Source: Limosilactobacillus oris (GTDB taxonomy: Bacteria; Bacillota; Bacilli; Lactobacillales; Lactobacillaceae). From it: 64,000 nucleotides of DNA. Positions within the stretch are counted from its first letter, which is position 1. Every line of letters begins with the position of its first letter. Positions 55,389 to 63,429 of this stretch are shown piece after piece. Where the stretch lies: assembly GCF_025311495.1 (NCBI RefSeq), contig NZ_CP104398.1:1302001-1366000 (forward strand). Reading direction: 5' to 3'. Made by a program: the position numbers and the translations under genes. Below the pieces are notes generated by a model. The model was given only the letters and a program-made list of their open reading frames with translations. It searched no databases and was not told where the DNA came from.

Positions 55389-56510
55389 ATGAAAATCAAA
55401 GCTGCTGTTGTAGACAAGAAAGGCGCTAAGTTTGATATTCGTGACGACGTTGAATTGGCAGAGATGCAACCAGATGACCTCCAGGTTCACATGGTAGCCA
55501 CCGGGATCTGCCACTCCGATGAGGCCCTGCGGAAGGGTGATGCCGAAATCGGCTACCCAATTATCTTGGGTCACGAAGGTTCCGGGATCGTTGAAAAAGT
55601 CGGCTCCGAAGTTAAGGACTTCAAGCCGGGCGACCACGTTATCCTGTCCTTCTACGGCTGTGGTAACTGTATCAACTGTTTGAAGGGGAAGCCAACCAAG
55701 TGTTTGAACTACGCTGCTAACAACCTCTCCGGGGTTCGTCCTGACGGCAGTGCCCACTTCACCGAGGATGGTCACCAGGTCGACGATATGTTTGACCAAT
55801 CATCATTCACCACGACGACCGTGGTTCGGGAACGGAACGCCGTTAAGGTTCCAAAAGACCTTGACCTGCGGAAACTTGGACCTCTAGGCTGTGGGTACGT
55901 CACTGGCTCCGGGACCGTCTTTAACACCTTAAAGCCTGAACCAGGTTCGACCATCGCGGTTACTGGGACTGGTGCCGTTGGCCTGGCTGCCATGATGGCT
56001 GGTAAGATTTCCGGCTGCACGAAGGTTATCGCTATTGACCGGGTACCAGAACGGCTGGAACTGGCAAAGGAGCTGGGTGCGACCGACGCCATCAACACCA
56101 ATGACCAGGACATGGTCAAGGCTATCCAGGACTTGACTGACAGCAAGGGAGTTGACTACATCGTTGATACCACCGGTGTTACCAAGGTCATGGAAGATGC
56201 TATCCAAGCGCTGGCGCAAGGTGGGGTTCTGGCAGCGATTGCCGTTACTGCCCAACACATTGACGTCAACACCTGGAACGACCTTTGCCCAGCGGACCGG
56301 ACCATCGTCGGTGTCAACATGGGTGACTCAATCCCGCAAGTTGATATTCCACGTCTGATTGAATTCTATAAGCTCGGGATGTTCGACTTTGACAAGACCG
56401 AAAAGTTCTACGACTTTGACCAGATTAACGAAGCCAACGCCGACTCAGTATCCGGCAAGACCATCAAGCCAGTGCTGATTATCGACAAGGACTACCAGCC
56501 GGGTGACTAG
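55389..56510 (+). CDS. Zinc-dependent NAD-linked alcohol dehydrogenase
   Basis: A cytoplasmic medium-chain dehydrogenase that interconverts alcohols and aldehydes or ketones. It has 373 residues with AAGGAGATG upstream. The catalytic zinc site is GICHSDE (Cys about 38) and GHEGSGIVEKVG. The structural zinc loop is GCGNCINCLKGKPTKC, and the Rossmann site is TGTGAVGLAAMMAGK (near 192). It is the intact paralogue of the pseudogene at 10222. An aldehyde dehydrogenase gene follows after 58 bp, so the pair could oxidise an alcohol to its acid or run in reverse for redox balance. Confidence 0.92.
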   Translation: MKIKAAVVDKKGAKFDIRDDVELAEMQPDDLQVHMVATGICHSDEALRKGDAEIGYPIILGHEGSGIVEKVGSEVKDFKPGDHVILSFYGCGNCINCLKGKPTKCLNYAANNLSGVRPDGSAHFTEDGHQVDDMFDQSSFTTTTVVRERNAVKVPKDLDLRKLGPLGCGYVTGSGTVFNTLKPEPGSTIAVTGTGAVGLAAMMAGKISGCTKVIAIDRVPERLELAKELGATDAINTNDQDMVKAIQDLTDSKGVDYIVDTTGVTKVMEDAIQALAQGGVLAAIAVTAQHIDVNTWNDLCPADRTIVGVNMGDSIPQVDIPRLIEFYKLGMFDFDKTEKFYDFDQINEANADSVSGKTIKPVLIIDKDYQPGD

Positions 56511-56568
56511 GCAGCCGCGATGAAACATTGAGTTTGGTTAAGTAGATGCTTGAAAGGAAGCAATAAAA

Positions 56569-58020
56569 TTGGCTACACCACACTACAAGATGTACATTAA
56601 TGGCAAATTTGTTGATACGGACTCCGGTGAAAAGATCACGGTCATCAGCCCAAACGATGAGTCTGTGCTTGGGACGGTTCCAAGCGCCACGGTTGAAGAG
56701 ACCAGGGCCGCAATTGATGCCGCTACCGAAGCGGAAAAGTCCTGGCACCGGGTTCCCGCACCGACCCGGGGGATGTACCTCCACAAGCTGGCTGAGGAAA
56801 TCCGCAAGGACCCAGAACCGTGGATCAAGAACCTGCAAGTTGAACAGGGGAAGATTCGTTCGCTAGCTGAAACGGAAGTCAACTTTACGGCTGACTACTT
56901 TGACTACATGGCCGCTGCTGGCCGGACCTACAAGGGCGAGGTTATCCAATCCGATAACAAGGACGAGACAATTTTGCTCAAGCGGATGCCAATTGGGGTC
57001 ATTGCTGGCATCCTGCCATGGAACTTCCCATTCTTCCTGATTGCGCGGAAGATGGCGCCAGCTTTGGTCACCGGGAACACCATCGTTTTGAAGCCGAGTT
57101 CCGACACGCCAATTGGTGCCCTAGAATTCGCCAAGCTCTGTGACAAGGTTGGCATTCCAGCCGGGGTTGTCAACTTTGTCACCGGGCCAGGTTCCGTGGT
57201 TGGCAACGAGCTGTCTAAGAACCCAAAGATCGGCATGGCGAGCCTGACTGGTTCCGTCAGCGCCGGGAAGCGGATCATGTCCGCCGCTGCAGAACACGTT
57301 GGTGAGGTTTCCCTCGAACTAGGTGGAAACGCACCAGCAATCGTCTGTGATGACGCCGACATTGATGAAGCCGTTAAGGACATCATTGGTTCGCGGTTCG
57401 ACAACAACGGTGAACTGTGCAATAACGTTCAGCGGGTTTACGTCCAGGAAGGCGTGGCCGATGAGTTCATGGAGAAGCTGGTCGCTGGTGTTAAGGCCAT
57501 TACCACTGGTGACACCGTTAAGAACCCTGACATTGGCATGGGCCCGCTGATTAACAAGGCGGCCCTCGACAAGGTCGACAGCCAGGTTAAGCAGGCCGTT
57601 AAGGAAGGGGCCAAGGTCGTTGTTGGCGGTAAGCCAATGGAAGGCAAGGGCTTCTTCTACGAACCAACCATTTTGACCAACGTTACCCAGGAAGGTTCCG
57701 CTATTCAGGACGAAATCTTCGGCCCCGTTCTGCCAGTCATGACCTTCAAGAACTTAAAGGATGCCGTTGAAATGTGCAACGACAGCACGATGGGGCTGAC
57801 CTCCGGGATCTTCACCAAGAGCCTCGACCGGGCAGCCTACGCGATCAACGAAATCCAAGCCGGTGAAACCTACGTTAACCGGAACTACTTCGAAGCTATG
57901 CAAGGCTACCACGCTGGGGTTAAAGAATCTGGTATCGGTGGTTCTGATGGGATGCACGGTATTCTGGAGTGCACTGACACGAAGGTTTGCTACATCCAAC
58001 GCCATCCCGAAGACATTTAA
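56569..58020 (+). CDS. NAD(P)-dependent aldehyde dehydrogenase (AldA-like)
   Basis: Oxidises an aldehyde to its carboxylic acid. It has 483 residues from a TTG start behind GAAAGGAAG. The cofactor region is ILPWNFPFFLIARKMAPAL, LKPSSDTPIGAL and SLTGSVSAGKRI. The catalytic Glu is in SLELGGNAPAIV (about 250) and the nucleophile Cys in NNGELCNNVQRVYV (Cys284). Overall it resembles lactaldehyde/glycolaldehyde dehydrogenases. It lies behind the intact alcohol dehydrogenase, probably in one transcript. The substrate is not defined. Confidence 0.9.
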   Translation: MATPHYKMYINGKFVDTDSGEKITVISPNDESVLGTVPSATVEETRAAIDAATEAEKSWHRVPAPTRGMYLHKLAEEIRKDPEPWIKNLQVEQGKIRSLAETEVNFTADYFDYMAAAGRTYKGEVIQSDNKDETILLKRMPIGVIAGILPWNFPFFLIARKMAPALVTGNTIVLKPSSDTPIGALEFAKLCDKVGIPAGVVNFVTGPGSVVGNELSKNPKIGMASLTGSVSAGKRIMSAAAEHVGEVSLELGGNAPAIVCDDADIDEAVKDIIGSRFDNNGELCNNVQRVYVQEGVADEFMEKLVAGVKAITTGDTVKNPDIGMGPLINKAALDKVDSQVKQAVKEGAKVVVGGKPMEGKGFFYEPTILTNVTQEGSAIQDEIFGPVLPVMTFKNLKDAVEMCNDSTMGLTSGIFTKSLDRAAYAINEIQAGETYVNRNYFEAMQGYHAGVKESGIGGSDGMHGILECTDTKVCYIQRHPEDI

Positions 58021-58130
58021 TAACAAAACGCTAAGAATCTCCGCAAAGTCACCCTAGGACTGCAAAGCTAGGCTCTAAGTCCCAGTGGTGGGTCACGGGA
58101 GACCTTTGAAATATTTACCAGGATAAATCG

Positions 58131-58173
58131 AAAACGCCAGTCCGCAAGCTTTGCACTTGCGGACTGGCGTTTG
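58131..58173. terminator. Bidirectional terminator between the aldehyde dehydrogenase gene and tcyP
   Basis: Perfect stem aaaacgccagtccgcaag/cttgcggactggcgttt with a short loop. Confidence 0.88.
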
Positions 58174-58202
58174 GTGTACTGAATGAATGTTGGTGGTCTA
58201 AA

Positions 58203-59588
58203 TTAAAGTTCATTGGCAACGATGTTCTTGCGGTTGCCCAGCTTATCGTAATCGAGCTCATCCATGTTCTTGGCGGTGACTACCCCCGCAAGGATGGAAT
58301 CGTTAACGTTGAGGGCGGTCCGGGCCATATCGATGATCGGGTCAATGGCAATCAGGACCCCCATGATTGCAACGGGCAGGTTTAAGGTTCCCAGCACCAT
58401 CAGGGTGGTGAAGGTGGCCCCACCACCGACGCCGGCAACCCCGAATGAGGCGATAACGTCAATTGCCATCAGGGTCAGGATAAACTGCCAGGAAAGAACG
58501 TTAATCCCCGCGGTTGGAGCGATAATCGCCGCGACCATTGAAGGGTAGATACCGGCACAGCCGTTTTGACCAATTGTCAGACCAAAGCTGGCGGCAAAGT
58601 TAGCAACCGGGCTGCTAACGCCGAGGGAATCACGTTGGATTTTGACATTCAGTGGCAGGGTTCCGGCACTGGTCCGGGAGGTGAAGGCAAAGACCAGTGC
58701 GGGCCAGGCCTTCTTGTAATAGGTAACCGGGTTAATCCGGTTCGCCATCAGGATCAGGGTATGAACGAGGAACATTGCGATGATGGCAACGTAGGCGGCG
58801 ACGATGAAGGTCCCCAGCTTAGCGATGGAGGCAAAACTGCTCGTAGCGGTGGCCTTGACCATCAGGGCAAAGATACCGTAAGGGGTGAGTTCCAGGACCA
58901 TTTTGACCAGGCGGCTGACGATTCCTTGCAGAGCGGCAATGCCCTTGGCAAAGACGTGGGCTTCCTCAGCCTGGTTGTCACGCAACCAGAGGTAGGCAAT
59001 CCCGACCATCAAGGAGAAGATTACCACGGCGATGGTGCTGGATGACCGGGTCCCGGCAAAGTCGGCGAAGATGTTAGTTGGTAGCAGGTTCGTGATTTGC
59101 TGCGGCAGGGTCAGCCCCTTGAGTGTTTCCTGGTGGGTCTTAATCGCTTCGACGGCGGTGGAGTTGGCTGCCATCCCCTTGATAAAACCGGCGCCCTGGA
59201 GGTTAAAGATGATCACGCTCATGATTCCCAGCAAAGAAGCGATTGCCGTGGTCGACAGGAGGATTCCCAAAACGTTAGCGGTCATCTTCTTCAAGTTGGT
59301 CTTGGCTTTGAGCCGAGTAAAGGCGCTGACCAGGGAGACGAATACCAGCGGGATGACCAGCATCTGCAGCAGGGCGATGTAGCCGTTCCCGACGATGTTG
59401 ATCCAATCAATCGCGTTCGTGACCGTCTTGCTATTCGGCCCGTAAATCAGTTGGATGGCACTACCACCGATGATTCCCAACGCGAGGGCGAGGAAAACCA
59501 GTTTATTAAAGCCCCAGTGGCGGCGGTGCAAGTAAACCATGCCGGCCATAATGATGGCGGCGATGATGACAATGATGAATGTTTGCAT
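58203..59588 (-). CDS. tcyP: L-cystine/sodium or proton symporter (TcyP/YdjN-like)
   Basis: A DAACS-family membrane transporter for cystine. It has 461 residues from the ATG at 59588 (MQTFIIVIIAAIIMAG), behind AAAGAAAGAG; a longer frame starts in the leader terminator. Conserved parts include LLQMLVIPLVFVSLVSAF, the Ser-rich hairpin AFTSRTSAGTLPLNV, ASFGLTIGQNGCAGIYP and VAGVGGGATFTTL. Its leader contains a short cysteine-rich reading frame and a terminator, which suggests control by cysteine supply. Specificity is assigned from TcyP-like sequence plus this context. Confidence 0.85.
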   Translation of the reverse strand: MQTFIIVIIAAIIMAGMVYLHRRHWGFNKLVFLALALGIIGGSAIQLIYGPNSKTVTNAIDWINIVGNGYIALLQMLVIPLVFVSLVSAFTRLKAKTNLKKMTANVLGILLSTTAIASLLGIMSVIIFNLQGAGFIKGMAANSTAVEAIKTHQETLKGLTLPQQITNLLPTNIFADFAGTRSSSTIAVVIFSLMVGIAYLWLRDNQAEEAHVFAKGIAALQGIVSRLVKMVLELTPYGIFALMVKATATSSFASIAKLGTFIVAAYVAIIAMFLVHTLILMANRINPVTYYKKAWPALVFAFTSRTSAGTLPLNVKIQRDSLGVSSPVANFAASFGLTIGQNGCAGIYPSMVAAIIAPTAGINVLSWQFILTLMAIDVIASFGVAGVGGGATFTTLMVLGTLNLPVAIMGVLIAIDPIIDMARTALNVNDSILAGVVTAKNMDELDYDKLGNRKNIVANEL

Positions 59589-59640
59589 TGTAATGCTCTC
59601 TTTCTTTTTCTTTAGGTGGAATAATAGCAAGTTTAGCAAC

Positions 59641-59678
59641 AAAAAAGAGTTCCCAGTGCGCGCACTCTGAGAACTCTT
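59641..59678 (-). terminator. Attenuator terminator in the tcyP leader
   Basis: Stem aagagttc/gaactctt with an inner cag/ctg pairing and a T6 run on the minus strand. It lies between the leader peptide and tcyP, so it ends transcription before the gene unless antitermination occurs. Confidence 0.85.
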
Positions 59679-59711
59679 GGGTAATATATTTAAACCTGGC
59701 AAAGCTGCTTG

Positions 59712-59822
59712 TTAACTTTGCTGGTCCCGTGATGAGTAATCATAAGGCAACACAAATAGCATGTTGGCGTTCGCACAACATGCACAACAAGCTGCTGATT
59801 TGGTGAAAATGGCGTTTGTCAT
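59712..59822 (-). CDS. Cysteine-rich leader peptide of tcyP
   Basis: A 36-codon frame with an AAAGGAG Shine-Dalgarno eight bases before the ATG. The peptide begins MTNAIFTKSA, then has A-C-C-A-C-C-A, with four Cys codons (TGT TGT GCA TGT TGT) in a five-codon window, and ends YSSRDQQS. The second half of the Cys cluster lies in the 5' arm of a perfect 8-bp hairpin (gcatgttg/caacatgc). Just after the stop, aacaagc can pair with gcttgtt at the first Cys codons. A terminator and then the cystine transporter gene follow. This is the architecture of a translation-coupled attenuator that senses Cys-tRNA. Confidence 0.7.
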   Translation of the reverse strand: MTNAIFTKSAACCACCANANMLFVLPYDYSSRDQQS

Positions 59823-59856
59823 AATGATTACTCCTTTCGTTTCTAAGCTTGGCATA

Positions 59857-59885
59857 AATATACCGGTATTCTTACTTTTTGTCAA
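59857..59885 (-). promoter_or_regulatory. Promoter of the tcyP leader
   Basis: On the minus strand a consensus TTGACA (59885-59880), exactly 17 bp, then TATATT (59862-59857). It lies about 35 bp upstream of the leader-peptide ATG. Confidence 0.85.
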
Positions 59886-59960
59886 CCCAAGAATTTAAAT
59901 TAACCATTCCGCGCACTTTGGTATAGGATTGAGGTAAGACCAAAAAGGAGGACTTCAGCA

Positions 59961-60836
59961 ATGGACACAAAACAGTACCGGTATCGGGGAAACGATTTTC
60001 AAATTAAGCAGGCACCGACCTTTGTTCAGGATTCGACTGCCGAGTTGAAGAAGATTAAAAAACAGATTAAGAAGAACCTCAAGCATATTCGGGAAGCACA
60101 AAAGAAGATGTACGCCCGTCGTCACTATGGCATCCTGGTCGTCTTTCAGGCGATGGACGCCGCGGGCAAGGATAGCATGATCGCTCATATCTTTTCCGGG
60201 GTCAACCCGGTCGGCTTCAAGGTCGCCAACTTTAAACAGCCAACTGCCCAAGAGCTGCGGCACGATTACCTCTGGCGGATCAACAGGGAACTACCGCTAC
60301 GGGGGGATATTGGGGTCTTCAACCGCTCCTACTACGAGGATGTCCTGGTTTCCCGGGTCCATCCCGAAATCATCCTCAACAGTAACTTGCCGGAAATCCA
60401 CTCGTTGGCGGATGTCAATGACCACTTCTTTGAGAAGCGTTACCAGGATATTCGGGAATACGAAAAGTACCTGACCCGGAATGGCTACGTAGTGCTGAAG
60501 TTCTTCCTCCACGTCTCCAAGGAGGAGCAAAAACGCCGCTTCCTCGCCCGGATCGATACTCCGGAAAAGAACTGGAAGTTTTCCGCTGCTGATATTCGGG
60601 AGCGGCAGTACTGGGATCAGTACCAGGCGGCTTATGAAAAGGCCATTAATGCCACCGCCACGAAGGATAACCCCTGGTACGTTATTCCCGCCGATGATAA
60701 GTGGTACTCCCGCTTGATTGTTTCCGATATTTTGACCAAGCGGATTGAAAAATTACCACTCGCCTACCCAACGTTAAGCCCGGCAGAACAGGCAAAACTG
60801 GGGGCCGCCCGCCAAGAATTGCTAAACGAAAAATAA
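59961..60836 (+). CDS. Polyphosphate kinase 2 family protein
   Basis: Transfers phosphate between polyphosphate and nucleotides. It has 291 residues. The N-terminal helices are Lys-rich (ELKKIKKQIKKNLKHIREAQ). The P-loop is LVVFQAMDAAGKDSM, with the lid/second motif FNRSYYEDVLVSRVHP and further conserved WKFSAADIRERQYWDQY and NPWYVIPADDKWYSR. Members make ATP or GTP from ADP or AMP using polyphosphate. It is divergent from the tcyP leader, and its own terminator stem begins inside the last codons. Confidence 0.93.
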   Translation: MDTKQYRYRGNDFQIKQAPTFVQDSTAELKKIKKQIKKNLKHIREAQKKMYARRHYGILVVFQAMDAAGKDSMIAHIFSGVNPVGFKVANFKQPTAQELRHDYLWRINRELPLRGDIGVFNRSYYEDVLVSRVHPEIILNSNLPEIHSLADVNDHFFEKRYQDIREYEKYLTRNGYVVLKFFLHVSKEEQKRRFLARIDTPEKNWKFSAADIRERQYWDQYQAAYEKAINATATKDNPWYVIPADDKWYSRLIVSDILTKRIEKLPLAYPTLSPAEQAKLGAARQELLNEK

Positions 60837-60854
60837 GTAAATTAGCAATTTTTT
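60817..60854 (+). terminator. Terminator overlapping the PPK2 gene 3' end
   Basis: Stem aattgctaa (60817-60825, coding) / ttagcaatt (60842-60850), then T4. The stop codon lies in the loop. Confidence 0.7.
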
Positions 60855-60855
60855 G

Positions 60856-60884
60856 TTGATAAACCGAAACAATCCGCTTACTAT
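60856..60884 (+). promoter_or_regulatory. Promoter of the second cysteine-rich leader
   Basis: TTGATA (60856-60861), 17 bp, TACTAT (60879-60884). It is placed about 45 bp before the short reading frame. Confidence 0.65.
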
Positions 60885-60928
60885 TAGTCACAACTTGTAA
60901 TTGTTCAACGAAAGGAAGTGCTGTGACC

Positions 60929-61009
60929 ATGTTACGTTTTGGAAAAACTATTTGTTGTTGTACTCAAAAGACGAACCGAACTGACATGGGAGCAGTTGGG
61001 GCATTTTGA
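60929..61009 (+). CDS. Second cysteine-rich leader peptide, orphan
   Basis: A 26-codon frame starting MLRFGKTI, followed by three consecutive Cys codons (TGT TGT TGT), and ending MGAVGAF. An AAAGGAAG Shine-Dalgarno lies upstream. A 10-bp perfect stem starts on the last Cys codon (gtactcaaaa, 60960-60969, with ttttgagtac, 61004-61013) and contains an inner aactg/cagtt stem; it ends at the stop codon. A terminator follows at 61074. No gene is controlled now: a group II intron starts four bases past the terminator, and beyond it only minus-strand features are seen. It was presumably the leader of a cysteine-related gene that has been lost or moved. Confidence 0.6.
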   Translation: MLRFGKTICCCTQKTNRTDMGAVGAF

Positions 61010-61073
61010 GTACCCGTTTTTCTTGAAAGATTTAAGGAGCGGCACTTAAAATTAGCGCCGCCGGTAGCAGAAG

Positions 61074-61111
61074 AGGCTATCAACCATGTCATGTGGTTGG
61101 TAGCCTTTTTT
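61074..61111 (+). terminator. Attenuator terminator of the orphan leader
   Basis: Stem aggctatcaacca/tggttggtagcct (one G-U pair), seven-base loop, then T6. Confidence 0.88.
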
Positions 61112-61114
61112 GGG

Positions 61115-63023
61115 GTGCGCCCGGCATGGGTATTAGCTAGGCGGTGAAAGTCCGCTATGGGCCGTAGTAGTCGGAACTATGAGCCGAGGACAAGGGTGTC
61201 CACTGTGAGGTGGAATCTGAAGGAAGTCTAAAGCAAAGTACTGCACCGATGAACAAGAAGTAGCTACAAGGCTGAGAGTAACGGATAAGACTGCTCAACA
61301 AGTTGAAATCCAATACTACTCGAAGTTACTCTCAGTAAAGCTAACGGTGATATGGTACGAAAGTTAATATTCTTACCCGGGGAGGTCTGGCCTACACGTT
61401 TCCGACAAGAGGAATGAGTGAAATTCCACAGAAACAAGCGGTGCAGTGATGTAGCGTTGAGTAGGTCAGAAGTCAGCCGAGGTCATAGTAGTCTGGCTAT
61501 CTGGACGAAGGACCGAACGACAATAACTTGTAACTTATATCGGAGGTGTAATCAGGTGCGACAATCGCAGAAAACAGAACCACAAGCTGACCGCTTGTCG
61601 AGGATAGGTTTGGAAAACCGAAAGTACACAAGGGTGCGTAGTACCGATTATGGTGAAGGTAAAGGTATGAGTGTCACTATCCAAGACTTAGTCTTAACCC
61701 GCAATAACCTTAATCAGGCTTATTTGCGGGTTAAGAGAAATAAAGGAGTAGCGGGCATTGATGGCATGACTGTCTTTGACCTTCTGCAGTACCTTAGAGA
61801 AAACAAGGTGGAATTAATCACTAGTCTGCGTGATGGTAGTTATAAACCGTCACCAGTCAAACGAGTGGAGATTCCGAAACCCAATGGTGGGGTAAGAAAG
61901 CTGGGAATACCTACAGTGGTGGACCGCATGGTCCAGCAAGCAGTGGCCCAGGTGCTTACGCCCATCTTTGAGCAGATTTTCTCGGATAATAGTTTTGGCT
62001 TACGCCCTCATCGTGGGGCTCAAGACGCAATCGCAAGGGTAGTTGATTTATATAATCAGGGATACCGACGAGTAGTCGATTTAGACCTAAAAGCCTATTT
62101 TGATAACGTCAACCATGATTTGATGATTAAATACCTCCAACAATATATTGATGATTCATGGACACTAAAACTTATCCGTAAGTTTTTAACTAGCGGAGTT
62201 TTAGACCATGGGATCTTCGCTAAGAGTGATAAAGGAACTCCGCAAGGAGGGCCGTTGTCACCATTACTGGCGAATATTTACCTAAATGAGTTGGACAAGG
62301 AGTTGACCAGACGTGGTCACCACTTTGTGCGCTATGCGGACGACTGTAACATCTATGTTAAAAGTCAACGGGCCGGAGAACGAGTAATGCGCAGTATTAC
62401 TAAGTTTCTTGAAAAGCGATTGAAGGTAAAAGTAAACCCAGATAAGACTAAAGTTGGTAGCCCGTTACGATTAAAGTTTCTTGGCTTCTCGTTAGGTGTA
62501 GACCGAAATGGTGCCTATGCCCGACCAGCCAAACAATCGCAACAACGAGTAAAGAAAACGTTGAAGTTATTGACTAAGCGTAATCGCGGGGTATCTCTGA
62601 CAAGAATGTTTGAGGAAATCCAGCAAAAAATGCGTGGGTGGCTTCAATATTACTTAATTGGTAAACTGACTGGCTTTACTCAACGACTTGACCAGTGGTT
62701 AAGAGCGCGAATAAGGCAATATATCTGGAAGCAATGGAAGAAGTTGAAAACTAAGGTTACTAACTTACAAAGGCTTGGATTGTCTTATCGTGATGCGTAT
62801 GTCTTCGCTAGTACCCGCAAGGGCTACTGGCGAACTGCGCACAGTAAGACTTTGAGCTATTCTCTAACTAATAGAAAACTGGAGCACCTTGGACTAATAA
62901 ATCTGTCCAAGACGCTCCGGTCAATTCAAAAGTGATTAAGTTGTCGAACCGCCGTATACGGAACCGTACGTACGGTGGTGTGAGAGGTCGATAATTGGAT
63001 TAATCAATTATCTCCTACTCGAT
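61115..63023 (+). mobile_element. Group II intron, probably bacterial class C, with IEP
   Basis: The 5' end reads GTGCGCCCGGC, the conserved group II start. Domain V (about 62946-62981) pairs ccgccgta with tacggtgg around a distal hairpin. Domain VI follows with ataattg/caattat, and the 3' end is near 63023 (ctactcgat). The encoded protein has no endonuclease domain, and the intron lies right behind a terminator stem-loop, which is the class C insertion preference. The exact 3' boundary is approximate. Confidence 0.85.
61667..62935 (+). CDS. ltrA: Group II intron reverse transcriptase/maturase
   Basis: The intron-encoded protein, which splices the intron RNA and reverse transcribes it at new sites. 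From the ATG at 61667 it has 422 residues, the class C size; an in-frame extension back to 61418 lies in domain I RNA and is unlikely to be protein. RT blocks are visible: GVAGIDGMTVFDL, PKPNGGVRKLGIPTVVDRMV, GLRPHRG, VVDLDLKAYFDNVNHD, GTPQGGPLSPLLANI and YADDCNIY (catalytic Asp pair, near residue 223). The maturase domain includes MRGWLQYY and the C-terminal LEHLGLINLSKTLRSIQK. No HNH endonuclease follows. It looks intact. Confidence 0.93.
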   Translation: MSVTIQDLVLTRNNLNQAYLRVKRNKGVAGIDGMTVFDLLQYLRENKVELITSLRDGSYKPSPVKRVEIPKPNGGVRKLGIPTVVDRMVQQAVAQVLTPIFEQIFSDNSFGLRPHRGAQDAIARVVDLYNQGYRRVVDLDLKAYFDNVNHDLMIKYLQQYIDDSWTLKLIRKFLTSGVLDHGIFAKSDKGTPQGGPLSPLLANIYLNELDKELTRRGHHFVRYADDCNIYVKSQRAGERVMRSITKFLEKRLKVKVNPDKTKVGSPLRLKFLGFSLGVDRNGAYARPAKQSQQRVKKTLKLLTKRNRGVSLTRMFEEIQQKMRGWLQYYLIGKLTGFTQRLDQWLRARIRQYIWKQWKKLKTKVTNLQRLGLSYRDAYVFASTRKGYWRTAHSKTLSYSLTNRKLEHLGLINLSKTLRSIQK

Positions 63024-63202
63024 TTCTTATGCTACTTGCCGAGGGCCGACACCAACAAGATGATGCTTACTACTAGACCGAGAATAAGGTAGCGCAACCC
63101 TCAAAGCTGATTGGTGATAAAACTAAAATAGCTGTCAGGGCAACCACCCACTAATAAAGAAAAAAGGTGATGAAGAAGATTCTTCAGCACCTTTTTTTGA
63201 AA
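63024..63202. other. Intergenic stretch after the intron
   Basis: No confident gene. On the minus strand 63032-63097 could encode a 21-residue hydrophobic peptide from a TTG (RYLILGLVVSIILLVSALGK), but its Shine-Dalgarno would be too close. A tRNA terminator lies at 63161-63197. Confidence 0.4.
63161..63197 (-). terminator. Terminator after tRNA-Lys
   Basis: Stem aggtgctgaagaa/ttcttcatcacct followed on the minus strand by a T6 run. Confidence 0.85.
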
Positions 63203-63275
63203 TGGGCAGTCAGGGGATCGAACCCTGGACCCACGGATTAAGAGTCCGTTGCTCTGCCAGCTGAGCTAACTGCCC
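63203..63275 (-). tRNA. tRNA-Lys (CUU)
   Basis: A 73-nt cloverleaf on the minus strand. The acceptor GGGCAGT pairs with ACTGCCC, discriminator A. The D arm reads AGCTCAGCTGGCAGAGC, the anticodon loop CTCTTAA gives CUU, and the T loop is TTCGATC. CCA is not encoded at the end. Confidence 0.96.
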
Positions 63276-63429
63276 ATGTCATTGACAACACAAATAATAA
63301 TATCAATTTTCGGCGCTGTTGGCAAGGACTTTTTTGTTAAGTTCGGCTGATAGGGGGGACGTAACGTTACCGTCAAGGCTTTTAAAGCAAAAATCCCAGC
63401 ACCACTTTAATGGCCTGGAATTTTTGGTA

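Noticed and set aside
61418-61666. N-terminal extension of the intron reverse transcriptase
   Set aside because: It translates structured intron RNA; a normal-length class C protein starts at 61667 with a Shine-Dalgarno.
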